DNA of 41,527 nucleotides from Ruminococcus sp. (GTDB lineage: Bacteria; Bacillota; Clostridia; Oscillospirales; Ruminococcaceae), in the NCBI GenBank assembly GCA_017534835.1, contig JAFXVT010000047.1:1-41527 (forward strand), written 5' to 3'. The notes under the pieces are model-generated. The model was not told the origin of the DNA and searched no databases. It was given only the letters and a program-made list of their open reading frames with translations. Below are positions 7,685-16,439 of this stretch, in pieces. The position numbers and the translations under genes were made by a program. The first letter of the stretch is position 1. Each line of letters opens with the position of its first letter.

Positions 7685-8527
7685 TCAGACCTCCTTTCCT
7701 TTATAGCCGTGAAGCTCGAGGAGATGTGCGAGAGTAGCTCTCATACGCTTTCTCTCCACGATCATATCCACGAAGCCCTTTTCCTGCATAAATTCGGCAA
7801 GCTGGAAGTCCTCGGGGAGACGCTGCTTCATCGTGCTCTCGATAACGCGCCTTCCTGCGAAGCCGATGAGTATTTTCGGTTCAGCGATGATTATGTCGCC
7901 GAGCGAAGCGAAGCTCGCCGTAACGCCGCCTGTTGTGGGGTCTGTGAGGACGGTGATATAAAGTCCGCCGTTGTCGCTGTGGAGCTTTACAGCGCCGGAG
8001 GTCTTAGCCATCTGCATCAGCGAGACGATGCCCTCCTGCATACGTGCGCCGCCCGAAGCCGTGAACAGCACGACAGGCAGCCCGTTCTCCGTTGCATACT
8101 CGAATGCACGCGCTATCTTTTCACCGACAACGCTTCCCATTGAGCCCATCATATAATTCGGGTCCATAACGCCGATAACGGTCGTGATCCCCCTGATATT
8201 GGCAATACCTGTCACAACAGCGTCATTCAGACCTGTTTTCTGGCGGAGCTCCTTCTGCTTCTCGGTATAATCGGGGAAGTCGATGGGGTCGCAGCTTATC
8301 ATATCAGCGTCGAACTCTCTGAAGCTCTCCTTGTCGGCGGTTATGGCGATCCTCTCGCGCGCCGGAAGTCTGCCGTGGTAGTTGCAGTTCGGGCAGACTC
8401 TGTGGAGCTCCTCGTATCTGCTCATCGGAACGGGGCTCTGACATCTGGGACATTTGAATGTGGGGACCTCGTCCTCATCTCCGCCGTTGAAGCGGAGCTT
8501 TACAACATTGAAAAAATCGTCGAACAT
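7685..8527 (-). CDS. accD: Acetyl-CoA carboxylase carboxyltransferase subunit beta
   Basis: The 280-residue protein has an N-terminal zinc ribbon (C26, C29, C45, C48 in KCPRC...VCPNC) and a crotonase-fold domain with VVLFTASGGARMQEG and TDPTTGGVTASFA, the oxyanion-forming region for acetyl-CoA. It is the partner of AccA in malonyl-CoA synthesis. It is tightly packed between accC and accA, consistent with stoichiometric expression of the carboxylase. Confidence 0.96.
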   Translation of the reverse strand: MFDDFFNVVKLRFNGGDEDEVPTFKCPRCQSPVPMSRYEELHRVCPNCNYHGRLPARERIAITADKESFREFDADMISCDPIDFPDYTEKQKELRQKTGLNDAVVTGIANIRGITTVIGVMDPNYMMGSMGSVVGEKIARAFEYATENGLPVVLFTASGGARMQEGIVSLMQMAKTSGAVKLHSDNGGLYITVLTDPTTGGVTASFASLGDIIIAEPKILIGFAGRRVIESTMKQRLPEDFQLAEFMQEKGFVDMIVERKRMRATLAHLLELHGYKGKEV

Positions 8528-8541
8528 CTTGCGTCACCCTC

Positions 8542-9894
8542 TTATTTCTTATTCTTTTCCACGAATCTGTTAAGGAAGCCGATGTCGTAGTTTCCGCTGA
8601 GGAATTCCGGCTGCTTGATTATCTGTAGCTGGAAGTCGATATTGGTATCAACTCCGTCAACGATGAACTCTGCAAGAGCCCAGCGCATCTTGCGGATAGC
8701 ATCATCGCGGTCAGAGCCGTGAGCGATCAGTTTGCTTATCATAGAATCGTAGTAGGGCGTTATCGTATAGCCCTGATATACAGCGCCGTCTATGCGTATA
8801 CCGGGACCTCCGGGGACGTAGAGCGCGTTTATGGTGCCCGGTGACGGACGGAAGTTCATATTCGGGTTTTCAGCGTTGATGCGGCACTCGATAGCGTGAC
8901 CGCGCAGCTTGATGTCCTTCTGCGTTACGCGGAGGGGGAGTCCGGCAGCTATCTCTATCTGAGCCTTGACAATGTCAAAGCCGGTCACCTCCTCGGTAAT
9001 GGGGTGCTCGACCTGGATACGGGTATTCATCTCCATAAAGTAGAAATCGCGGTTCTCATCGACGAGGAATTCGATAGTTCCTGCGTTGTAATAGCCGCAC
9101 TGCTTTGCCGCAGTCACGGCAGCCTCGCCCATCTGCTTGCGCAGCTCGCTGTCGACGATAGGGCTCGGGCATTCCTCGAGCACCTTCTGATTGCGGCGCT
9201 GCATAGAGCAGTCGCGCTCGCCGAGATAGATATAATTGCCCTGTTTGTCGGCTATCATCTGGATCTCGACATGGTGGGGATTTATGAGGAATTTTTCGAT
9301 ATAAACGGTATCATCGCCGAAGAAGTTCTTAGCCTCCTGCTGAGCGGCAGTCATCTGTGCCTCGAGGTCCTTCGGTGAATCGACACGGCGGATACCTCTT
9401 CCGCCGCCGCCGGCTGAAGCCTTTACGAGCACGGGATAGCCGCACTTTTCCGCGATCTTCTTAGCCTCTGCGAGGCTCTTCACAGCTCCCTTTGAGCCGG
9501 GGATAACGGGAACTCCGGCAGCAGCCATAGTTTCCTTTGCAGCCGCCTTGTCTCCGAGCATCTCGATCGATTTGTATGAGGGGCCAATGAAGGTTATGCC
9601 GTTCTTTTCGCAGAGCCTTGCGAATTCCGCATTCTCCGAAAGGAAGCCGAATCCGGGGTGTATAGCGTCTGCGCCGGCGTTGAGGGCTGCCTGTATGATA
9701 GCGTTCATATTCAGGTAGCTGTCCTTCGTTGCCGGAGGACCGATACATATGGATTCGTCCGCTATCTGTGCGTGAAGTGAAGTTCTGTCCGCGGTGGAAT
9801 AGACCGTAACACAGCGTATCCCGAGCTCGCGGCAGGCTCTTATGATACGGACAGCGATCTCGCCTCTGTTGGCGATGAGTATTTTTCTGAACAT
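8542..9894 (-). CDS. accC: Acetyl-CoA carboxylase biotin carboxylase subunit
   Basis: A 450-residue ATP-grasp enzyme: the N-terminal domain begins with FRKILIANRGEIAVRIIRA, the glycine-rich ATP loop is KASAGGGGRGIR, then GERDCSMQRRNQKVLEE and the metal/active-site MEMNTRIQVEHPITE. It carboxylates biotin on AccB using ATP and bicarbonate. The length matches the family. It lies 14 bases upstream of accD. Confidence 0.97.
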   Translation of the reverse strand: MFRKILIANRGEIAVRIIRACRELGIRCVTVYSTADRTSLHAQIADESICIGPPATKDSYLNMNAIIQAALNAGADAIHPGFGFLSENAEFARLCEKNGITFIGPSYKSIEMLGDKAAAKETMAAAGVPVIPGSKGAVKSLAEAKKIAEKCGYPVLVKASAGGGGRGIRRVDSPKDLEAQMTAAQQEAKNFFGDDTVYIEKFLINPHHVEIQMIADKQGNYIYLGERDCSMQRRNQKVLEECPSPIVDSELRKQMGEAAVTAAKQCGYYNAGTIEFLVDENRDFYFMEMNTRIQVEHPITEEVTGFDIVKAQIEIAAGLPLRVTQKDIKLRGHAIECRINAENPNMNFRPSPGTINALYVPGGPGIRIDGAVYQGYTITPYYDSMISKLIAHGSDRDDAIRKMRWALAEFIVDGVDTNIDFQLQIIKQPEFLSGNYDIGFLNRFVEKNKK

Positions 9895-9957
9895 TTATAA
9901 TGTATCTCCTTTAAATGTATGGGACAGCGTCTCCTGTCACACATTAAAATGGGGTTA

Positions 9958-10407
9958 TTATTCCTTTTTGTCGTCTGTGACAACGAAGGTTATCTCGCAG
10001 GAGACAGCTCTTTCTCCGCCGACTGAGGCGAGAGCCTTGCCTGTGCCGATGGGACCTCTCTGCTTGATGATCTCGACCTCAAGGTCGAGCACGTCGCCGG
10101 GAACGACCTGTCTGCGGAACTTAGCCTTGTCGATGCCGCCGAAAAGACCTATCTTGCCCTTGAATTCAGGCTTTGAGAGCATACATACAGCTCCTGCCTG
10201 AGCGAGCATCTCGACCATAAGCACGCCCGGAGTTACGGGATAGCCCGGGAAGTGACCCTTGAACCAGAAGTCGTCCTCTTTGATGTACTTGCGTGCGTGT
10301 ACCTTTACGCCGACTTCCATATCGACGATCTCGTCGATGAGCAGGAAGGGGTCGCGGTGGGGGATAACTTCCATTATCTGTTCTTTATTCATAAGTATAT
10401 CAGCCAT
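9958..10407 (-). CDS. fabZ: 3-hydroxyacyl-ACP dehydratase
   Basis: A 149-residue hot-dog-fold dehydratase with the signature IPHRDPFLLIDEI and the catalytic GHFPGYPVTPGVLMVE, whose His and Glu form the active site. It removes water from 3-hydroxyacyl-ACP in each elongation cycle. No fabA or second fabZ is present here, so how unsaturated chains arise cannot be read from the window. It is separated from accC by about 60 bases and follows the inserted membrane-protein pair. Confidence 0.96.
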   Translation of the reverse strand: MADILMNKEQIMEVIPHRDPFLLIDEIVDMEVGVKVHARKYIKEDDFWFKGHFPGYPVTPGVLMVEMLAQAGAVCMLSKPEFKGKIGLFGGIDKAKFRRQVVPGDVLDLEVEIIKQRGPIGTGKALASVGGERAVSCEITFVVTDDKKE

Positions 10408-10445
10408 AGTTTCGCTCCTTGATATAGTATTCCCGGAATGCCGGG

Positions 10446-11150
10446 TCAGTTGTTGTTGATATTGCTGATGTCATTGTCCGCGAGCATAGCGCCCTCACCG
10501 CTGCCCCATCTGGTGCGGTACTTGTCGAAGGGATTCTCCTTGCGCTCGCTTTCGAGGTCGTCGGACTTCTCGCCATCGCTGTAGTTCTCCATACCGCCTT
10601 CTTCAAGCGATTCCTCATCGCGTATGAACGAGAGGTGGAGCTCGGCGAAGCCCGGATAGCCCGGCTCTTCCTTTATCTCATTATCGACATCGTTCATCTT
10701 TTTGACGAGTATGGCATTGAATATCGCCATAAGTAAGAACGCATAATTCGTCGGGACAGCTATCAGCGTCAGGATAAATATGAGCCTGCTGCTGTAGAAC
10801 TTCTTTATCACAATGAAGTATACGAACGCGGCGGCATAAATGACGGCAGGAAGGTAGGTCAGGAAGAGATTTCCGCCTTTAGCCATCATTACGGGTCCGC
10901 TTCCGCCGCTCAGCCTGAATGCGAGCGAGGTGTAGGAGCTCATCGCGGTCGGCATTGCGACAGCGAACATAAATATGTTCAGCAGGATAAGGCTCCACAT
11001 ATCGCGCAGAAAGCGGTGACGCCTGCGCTGCATATCGTACATATGCTGGTTGAACTTTTTTGCCTCGTCGTACATTTCGGCAGAGGTCACATTGAGGTGA
11101 GCAGCCTTGATGTCGAGGGGCGTGATATATTTAAGGTCCTGTATAGTCAT
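10446..11150 (-). CDS. Four-helix membrane protein inside the fab operon (paralogue B)
   Basis: This 234-residue protein is not recognised as a named family. It has a conserved N-terminal cytoplasmic segment (LKYITP...LNVTSAEMYDEAKKFN), about four transmembrane helices (roughly 52-75, 95-120, 125-145, 150-172), then EEPGYPGFAEL and a long charged, probably disordered tail. It is paralogous to the gene directly upstream: both share LKYITP, NV(S/T)S(P/A)EM.DEA and E(A/P)GYP.F. The ATGA overlap with that gene indicates translational coupling. Its location between accB and fabZ suggests a link to lipid synthesis or its regulation, but no function can be claimed. Confidence 0.85.
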   Translation of the reverse strand: MTIQDLKYITPLDIKAAHLNVTSAEMYDEAKKFNQHMYDMQRRRHRFLRDMWSLILLNIFMFAVAMPTAMSSYTSLAFRLSGGSGPVMMAKGGNLFLTYLPAVIYAAAFVYFIVIKKFYSSRLIFILTLIAVPTNYAFLLMAIFNAILVKKMNDVDNEIKEEPGYPGFAELHLSFIRDEESLEEGGMENYSDGEKSDDLESERKENPFDKYRTRWGSGEGAMLADNDISNINNN

Positions 11151-11767
11151 AGGAATTCCTCATCATCTGAGCGCAGATGCTTTGTGCGCTCTTTAATGCT
11201 GTCGTAGGTTATATCCGAGATATGCGTGGAATCGCTGTCGATAGTGGTGACATTGAGGCGCACGAACGCCGGATAGCCTGCCTCCTCAGCGAATTTTTCC
11301 TCTCTGTGTGTGTAGATATAGGCGGAAATGACATTTATCAGCACGACGAGCACACCGAAGCCGGTCGTCATCATCGCCGGAAACGAGCACAGGAACATTA
11401 TCTTCGGATCGCGCTGGAAGCGGAAGATGATGTAGTATCCGAAAAGTCCGAGGTATGCGAACAGCCCGATGAACATCGCCGCAATGCGTGCATAGGACAT
11501 TATTGCGCCGAAGTCACCGGCTCTGAAGGCTTCGAAATCGGTCAGTGTTTCAAGCGTCAGGTGCATACACACCGAGGCAATGAGGAGGGGGATCTGGATA
11601 ATGAGCCATATCCCCTGCGTCACCTGCATACGCTTGCGTCTGGCATTATTGGTGACGGCGTCCATATTGTAGCGGCGCGCCTCGTCGAGCATTTCCGGCG
11701 AAGAAACGTTGATGCCGCCCTTTTCGATTATCTCGGGTGTGATATATTTGAGCTCTGAGGGCTTCAT
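11147..11767 (-). CDS. Four-helix membrane protein inside the fab operon (paralogue A)
   Basis: A 206-residue unrecognised protein with the same plan as its downstream neighbour: an N-terminal LKYITPEIIEKGGINVSSPEM segment, about four transmembrane helices (roughly 52-72, 90-112, 120-140, 142-160) and a short cytoplasmic tail with EEAGYPAFVRLNV. Its ATG shares one base with the accB stop (TAATG) and its own stop overlaps paralogue B (ATGA), so it is locked into the operon's translation chain. It probably arose by tandem duplication. No catalytic motif is visible; a membrane-bound partner of lipid synthesis is only a possibility. Confidence 0.85.
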   Translation of the reverse strand: MKPSELKYITPEIIEKGGINVSSPEMLDEARRYNMDAVTNNARRKRMQVTQGIWLIIQIPLLIASVCMHLTLETLTDFEAFRAGDFGAIMSYARIAAMFIGLFAYLGLFGYYIIFRFQRDPKIMFLCSFPAMMTTGFGVLVVLINVISAYIYTHREEKFAEEAGYPAFVRLNVTTIDSDSTHISDITYDSIKERTKHLRSDDEEFL

Positions 11768-12240
11768 TATTTTATTATCATAATGGGTTGGTCGAATTCG
11801 ACTGCATCGCCGTCAGAGACGAGGATGCGCTCAACAACGCCGTCAAACTCGGACTGCACCTCGTTCATCAGCTTCATTGACTCTATTATCATAATGACAT
11901 CGCCCTTCTTGACCTTGTCGCCTATCTTTACGAAAGGCGGCTTATCAGGCGAGGGTGAGCGGTAATAAGTACCGACCAGCGGTGCCTTAACGATATTTCC
12001 GCTGTTCTCCTCCTTTGCCGGAGCCTGAGTCTGGGGAGAAGGTGCCGGAGCAGGCGCATTCATCGGCGGGAAGGGGGGCATACTCATCATCGGGGGCGGA
12101 GCAGGAACAGCCTTCCTGCCCTTTATCGTTATTGTGTTATCACCGTTTGAGATCGTTATCTCGGAAAGCTCCTTGTCGTTGATGATGTCGGAAAGCCTGC
12201 CGATAGTTTCGAGATCGGTAATACCTAAGATTTCGTTCAT
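11767..12240 (-). CDS. accB: Biotin carboxyl carrier protein of acetyl-CoA carboxylase
   Basis: A 157-residue protein with three parts: an N-terminal dimer-type segment (1-43), a Pro/Ala/Met-rich flexible linker (about 45-75) and a C-terminal biotinyl domain (82-157). Lys123 in ESMKLMNE is the biotin site; Ser replaces the usual Ala of EAMKLMNE, a tolerated variation. It shuttles carboxybiotin between AccC and AccAD. The stop overlaps the next membrane-protein gene by one base. Confidence 0.96.
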   Translation of the reverse strand: MNEILGITDLETIGRLSDIINDKELSEITISNGDNTITIKGRKAVPAPPPMMSMPPFPPMNAPAPAPSPQTQAPAKEENSGNIVKAPLVGTYYRSPSPDKPPFVKIGDKVKKGDVIMIIESMKLMNEVQSEFDGVVERILVSDGDAVEFDQPIMIIK

Positions 12241-12252
12241 CTTCTGTTCTCC

Positions 12253-13509
12253 TTAGTCTGTTACTTTTTTGAAGCAGAGCGTAGCGTTGTGTCCGCCGAA
12301 GCCGAGAGAGTTCGACAGGGCGGCGCGTACCTCCTGCTCGATATTGCCGTTTACGCAGTAATCGAGGTCGCATTCCTCGTCGGGCACCTTATATCCGACA
12401 GTTGCGTGGATAAAGCCCTCTTCGATGGACTTTGCGCAGATGATAGCTTCGATGCCGCCAGCCGCGCCGAGAAGGTGACCTGTCATAGACTTGGTCGAAT
12501 TTATCTTTACCTTGTATGCGTCCTCGCCGAATGCGAGCTTGATAGCGGCAGTCTCGTACTTGTCGTTGAGACCTGTAGATGTGCCGTGAGCGTTGATGTA
12601 GTCGACGTCACAGGGACGAAGACCAGCCTCCTCCATTGCAAGGGACATACCCTTTCCGGCAGCCTCGCCCGTAGGCATGGGCGATGTCATATGGTAGCCG
12701 TCGCAGGTAGCGCCGTAACCGGCAACTTCTGCATAGATCTTAGCTCCGCGAGCCTTTGCGTGCTCGTATTCCTCAAGTACGACGATACCGCTTCCCTCAC
12801 CGAGGACGAAGCCGTTTCTCTCCTTGTCGAAGGGAATGGAAGCACGTGAGAGGTCATCGCTCTTTGTGAGAGCCTTCATATTGGCGAATCCGCCGTATGT
12901 GAATTCAACGTTTGTGCTTTCGGTACCGCCTGCGATAGCCGCATCGAGGTAGCCGTCCTTTATCTTGCGGAAAGCCTCGCCGATAGCGTGCGTAGCAGTT
13001 GCGCAGGCTGTAGTTACATCGAAGTTAGCGCCGCGGAAGCCCGTCTTCATCGAGATAGTGCCTGCCGCCATATTGCTTATCATCATCGGGATATAGAAGG
13101 GCGAGATGCGTCCGGGGCCCTTTTCAAGGAACTTGCTGTACTCGCTGAGTGTGAGGTCGATGCCGCCGATGCCAGAGCCGACGATAACGCCTGCTCTGTA
13201 GGGGTCGAGGTCGGAGAAGTCCGTGCCTGCGTCTGTGAGCGCCTCATGCGCGGCAACAAGTGCATATTTTGTGAACTGGTCCATACGCTTTGCTTCCTTC
13301 TTGTCGAAGCAGCCCTCAACGCCGAAGTAGTCCTCCTCGTTGAAGTCGCGGACGATACCAGCTATCTTTACGCCTGTGCGCTCTGTGTCAAATTTATCTA
13401 TAAATGAGAAGCCTATCCTGTTTGCCTTTACGCCATCCCAGAACTTATCAACGCCTGTTCCGAGGGGAGTAACAGCTCCCATTCCTGTGATCACAACTCT
13501 TCTGCTCAT
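12253..13509 (-). CDS. fabF: 3-oxoacyl-ACP synthase II
   Basis: A 418-residue thiolase-fold condensing enzyme. The nucleophile C169 lies in VTTACATATHAIGEA; the two catalytic histidines are in NAHGTSTGLND and KSMTGHLLGAAGG. It elongates acyl-ACP with malonyl-ACP. The length and Cys-His-His triad are canonical. It lies between fabG and accB with a 12-base gap to accB. Confidence 0.97.
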   Translation of the reverse strand: MSRRVVITGMGAVTPLGTGVDKFWDGVKANRIGFSFIDKFDTERTGVKIAGIVRDFNEEDYFGVEGCFDKKEAKRMDQFTKYALVAAHEALTDAGTDFSDLDPYRAGVIVGSGIGGIDLTLSEYSKFLEKGPGRISPFYIPMMISNMAAGTISMKTGFRGANFDVTTACATATHAIGEAFRKIKDGYLDAAIAGGTESTNVEFTYGGFANMKALTKSDDLSRASIPFDKERNGFVLGEGSGIVVLEEYEHAKARGAKIYAEVAGYGATCDGYHMTSPMPTGEAAGKGMSLAMEEAGLRPCDVDYINAHGTSTGLNDKYETAAIKLAFGEDAYKVKINSTKSMTGHLLGAAGGIEAIICAKSIEEGFIHATVGYKVPDEECDLDYCVNGNIEQEVRAALSNSLGFGGHNATLCFKKVTD

Positions 13510-13561
13510 AAAAATTCCTTTCGTTCTGTGTTTTGTGTTCTTGTGCAGTGTATTGGTGAGA

Positions 13562-14302
13562 TTACATAGAAAGTCCGCCGGATATTTCGATCACCTGTCC
13601 GGTTATGTAACTTGCATTTTCCGAAACGAGGAAAGAAACCACCGAAGCTATCTCCTCGGGCTCGCCGTAGCGTCTGAGCGCAACTGCCTCAAGCATTTTT
13701 GCCTTGAGCTCGTCGGAGAGCACATCTGTCATAGGAGTGCGGATAAGTCCGGGAGCAACGGCATTGCAGGTGATATTGCGCTTGCCGTATTCCTTCGCAA
13801 CGGATTTTGTCATACCTATTATAGCCGCCTTGGAAGCGGAGTAATTTACCTGTCCGGGGTTGCCGTAGAGACCGGCAACTGATGAGACGTTCACGATCTT
13901 GCCGCTCCTCTGCTTGCCCATAATGTTGCAGACGAGCTTCATCATATTGTAAACGCTCTTCTGGTTCACTGCGATGACCATATCGTAGATGTCCTCGCTC
14001 ATTCGTGCGAGGAGGGTATCCTTTGTGATACCGGCATTGTTCACGAGAGCGTCGATGGTCCCGAAGTCAGCCTTGACCTTATCCACCATAGCCTCACACT
14101 GGTCGAACTTTGAAACGTCTGCCGCGTAGCACTCAGCCCTGACGCCGAAAGCACGGCATTCCTCGGCTACCGCGAGAGCCTTTTCCTTATCTCCGTTGCT
14201 GGGATAGTGGTTGATAGCCACATCGAAGCCGTCTTTTGCGAGTCTTTTTGCAATGCAGGCACCGATACCCTGTGAAGCGCCTGTGATTATCGCTGTTGCC
14301 AT
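13562..14302 (-). CDS. fabG: 3-oxoacyl-ACP reductase
   Basis: A 246-residue short-chain dehydrogenase. The NADP-binding glycine motif GASQGIG is at the N-terminus, NNAG follows in the middle, and the catalytic Ser-Tyr-Lys set is in VNVSS and YSASK. It reduces 3-oxoacyl-ACP with NADPH. GGAGGG lies before the ATG. The 130-base leader upstream contains a hairpin and a possible internal promoter. Confidence 0.95.
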   Translation of the reverse strand: MATAIITGASQGIGACIAKRLAKDGFDVAINHYPSNGDKEKALAVAEECRAFGVRAECYAADVSKFDQCEAMVDKVKADFGTIDALVNNAGITKDTLLARMSEDIYDMVIAVNQKSVYNMMKLVCNIMGKQRSGKIVNVSSVAGLYGNPGQVNYSASKAAIIGMTKSVAKEYGKRNITCNAVAPGLIRTPMTDVLSDELKAKMLEAVALRRYGEPEEIASVVSFLVSENASYITGQVIEISGGLSM

Positions 14303-14432
14303 ATTTGTTCCCTCCGTGAAATCATTTATGTGTTCTGCGGAACGCCGCGGACCTCGTTCCCCGTATAAAGCATATCACAATACCGGCAGACTGCCAATGT
14401 ATTGAATGTAATTTCCGCGGTTACAATTGTAA
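14303..14432 (-). promoter_or_regulatory. fabK-fabG intergenic region with palindrome, hairpin and weak promoter
   Basis: This is the longest gap inside the operon. It holds a perfect 12-base palindrome TTACAATTGTAA (14421-14432) abutting the fabK stop, a weak TTGGCA-17-TATGCT promoter reading into fabG, and a GGAACG/CGTTCC hairpin (14339-14360) in the leader. A regulator site or internal promoter is plausible but unproven. Confidence 0.35.
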
Positions 14433-15359
14433 TTATCTGGCGAGGAGCTTTTCAGCGCCTGCCATTATCTCAGCGACTATCTCGCTGCACGGCTTTATCT
14501 CGTTTACCATACCTGCGATAGCGCCGCAGAGGAACGAGCCCTCGTCCACGTTGCCGTCAACGACAGCCTTGCGGAGCGAGCCGAGAGTTATCTGCTCGAA
14601 CTCCTCGGGTGAGAGCGAGCCGTCCTTCTCGCCGTTTGCGAGCTTTTTCGAGAACTTTGTCTTTATATTGCGGCACGGATGACCGGTGTATCTGCCGGTA
14701 ACGACGCTGTCCGTATCCTTTGCCTTGATGACGAGCTCCTTGAATGTGGGGTGTATCTGGCATTCCTCTGAGGCGAGGAAGCGTGTGCCTATCTGAACGC
14801 CCTCAGCGCCGAGCATGAATGCCGCCGCCATACCTCTGCCGTCTGCGATACCGCCGGCAGCGATGACAGGTATCTCAAGAGCATCGACTACCTGCGGAAC
14901 GAGACACATCGTCGTATTCTCGCCGATATGGCCGCCGGATTCGGTACCCTCTGCGACAACTGCGTCCGCGCCTGCGCGCTCCATACGCTTTGCGAGAGCA
15001 ACTGACGGGATAACGGGGATGACCTTGATGCCGGCTTCCTTCCATGCCGGGATGTACTTTCCGGGGTTGCCTGCGCCTGTTGTGACAACTCTTACGCCCT
15101 CATCTATGCAGAGCTGAGCGAGGTCGTCGGCGTTGGGGCTCATAAGCATTATATTCACGCCGAAGGGCTTGTCGGTCTTTTCCTTGCACTTGCGTATCTG
15201 GTCGCGGAGGTAGTCTATCGGAGCGCTTCCGCCTGCGATGAGACCGATGCCGCCTGCATTTGACACAGCAGCTGCGAGCGTGTGCTCAGCGACCCATGCC
15301 ATACCGCCCTGTATTATCGGATATTCACAGCCTAAAAGCTCGGTTATGCGTGTTTTCAT
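14433..15359 (-). CDS. fabK: FMN-dependent enoyl-ACP reductase II
   Basis: A 308-residue nitronate-monooxygenase-like TIM barrel beginning ITELLGCEYPIIQGGMAWV, with the flavin/substrate motif EGTESGGHIGE and phosphate-binding AAGGIADGRGMAAAFMLGAEGVQIGTRF. In a fab cluster this family is FabK, reducing enoyl-ACP with NADH and FMN. No fabI or fabL occurs in the window. FabK-type enzymes are insensitive to triclosan. It lies 24 bases after fabH. Confidence 0.94.
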   Translation of the reverse strand: MKTRITELLGCEYPIIQGGMAWVAEHTLAAAVSNAGGIGLIAGGSAPIDYLRDQIRKCKEKTDKPFGVNIMLMSPNADDLAQLCIDEGVRVVTTGAGNPGKYIPAWKEAGIKVIPVIPSVALAKRMERAGADAVVAEGTESGGHIGENTTMCLVPQVVDALEIPVIAAGGIADGRGMAAAFMLGAEGVQIGTRFLASEECQIHPTFKELVIKAKDTDSVVTGRYTGHPCRNIKTKFSKKLANGEKDGSLSPEEFEQITLGSLRKAVVDGNVDEGSFLCGAIAGMVNEIKPCSEIVAEIMAGAEKLLAR

Positions 15360-15383
15360 ATTTCTTCTCCTTATCTTTTGGTA

Positions 15384-16370
15384 TCAGTATTCAAAGACAG
15401 CGCCGGCGTAGGTCAGACCTGCACCGAAGCCAATGAGAGCAAGCTTCTGTCCGCGCTTTATCAAGCCCTTTTCCACCGATTCGCACAGTGCGAGCGGAAT
15501 GGAAACGCTTGATGTATTGCCATAGTGGTCAAGCGTAACGATGAATTTGTCCATCGAAACACCGAGATTCTTTGCGGCAGTCTCGATTATGCGGACATTC
15601 GCCTGATGCGGGACGAACCAGTCGATGTCCTCGGGAGCGATGCCAGCCTTGTCAGCGGCGAGGTGGAATGCCTTGGGCAGAGCCTTCGTAGCGAATTTGT
15701 ACACCTCTCTGCCGTCCTGATAGAGCTTGTGGAGGCGCTTTTCGGGGAATCCGTCATCGAAATCGGTATCCACCCTTATCTCCTCAGCGACACCGACACT
15801 TCTCGCATAGAGAAGGCGTCCGCCGGTCCCGTCAGCCCTGAGAGCTGAGCTGAACGGTTTGTCGCTGCGCTCTATCACCATTGCAGCCGCGCCGTCTCCG
15901 AAGAGGATGCACGATGACCTGTCCTCGAAGTCGAGGAAGCGTGAGAGCGCCTCGGAGGCGACGATGAGGGCATATTTCATATTCTCGTCGGTCTCGAGGA
16001 AGCGTCTTGCGGTATCGAGAGCATAAACGAAGCCCGAGCAGGCAGCGTTCATATCGAAAGCCGCAGCGTTCACGGCGCCGGTCTCAGCCTGTATCATACA
16101 CGCCATACTCGGTGTGTGGAAGTCGCTCGTAGCAGTCGTTGTGATGATAAGACCGATGTCCTCGGGCGAAATACCAGCCTTTGCGATGGCATTTCCGGCT
16201 GCTTTGCTGCCCATATACCATACGGGCTCCCAGCCTGCCATACGTCTTTCGACGATGCCTGTGCGTGTTCTTATCCATTCATCGTTAGTCTCGACGAATC
16301 GTGTGAAATCGTCGTTTTTTAGTGTCTGTTCGGGAAGGTAGCAGCCCATTCCCAGAATGTTTATGCCCAT
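15384..16370 (-). CDS. fabH: 3-oxoacyl-ACP synthase III
   Basis: A 328-residue initiating condensing enzyme: C111 in DMNAACSGFVYAL, His in WFVPHQANVRIIE and Asn in DHYGNTSSVSIP form the catalytic triad. It joins acetyl- or branched acyl-CoA with malonyl-ACP to start fatty-acid synthesis. AAAGGAG lies before the ATG. As first gene of the minus-strand operon its leader abuts the 93-bp tandem repeats. Confidence 0.96.
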   Translation of the reverse strand: MGINILGMGCYLPEQTLKNDDFTRFVETNDEWIRTRTGIVERRMAGWEPVWYMGSKAAGNAIAKAGISPEDIGLIITTTATSDFHTPSMACMIQAETGAVNAAAFDMNAACSGFVYALDTARRFLETDENMKYALIVASEALSRFLDFEDRSSCILFGDGAAAMVIERSDKPFSSALRADGTGGRLLYARSVGVAEEIRVDTDFDDGFPEKRLHKLYQDGREVYKFATKALPKAFHLAADKAGIAPEDIDWFVPHQANVRIIETAAKNLGVSMDKFIVTLDHYGNTSSVSIPLALCESVEKGLIKRGQKLALIGFGAGLTYAGAVFEY

Positions 16371-16405
16371 ATGCAGTCTCCTTTGTGTTTTGTCTGCCTC
16401 GCAGA

Positions 16406-16439
16406 ATTATATAGTGGGGAGCAGGCGGTTTCGCGTCAA
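16406..16439 (-). promoter_or_regulatory. Candidate fabH operon promoter, partly in repeat copy 1
   Basis: On the minus strand TATAAT lies at 16411-16406, 36 bases before the fabH ATG. TTGACG at 16439-16434 is 22 bases away, too far for a standard pair with that hexamer, but 17 bases from a poor CACTAT. The TTGACG exists only in the first repeat copy; copies 2 and 3 read TTGCCG. Confidence 0.4.

Noticed and set aside
7013-8143. 376-codon open frame on the plus strand
   Set aside because: It lies antisense to accA and accD, has no ribosome binding site and is an effect of their codon bias.
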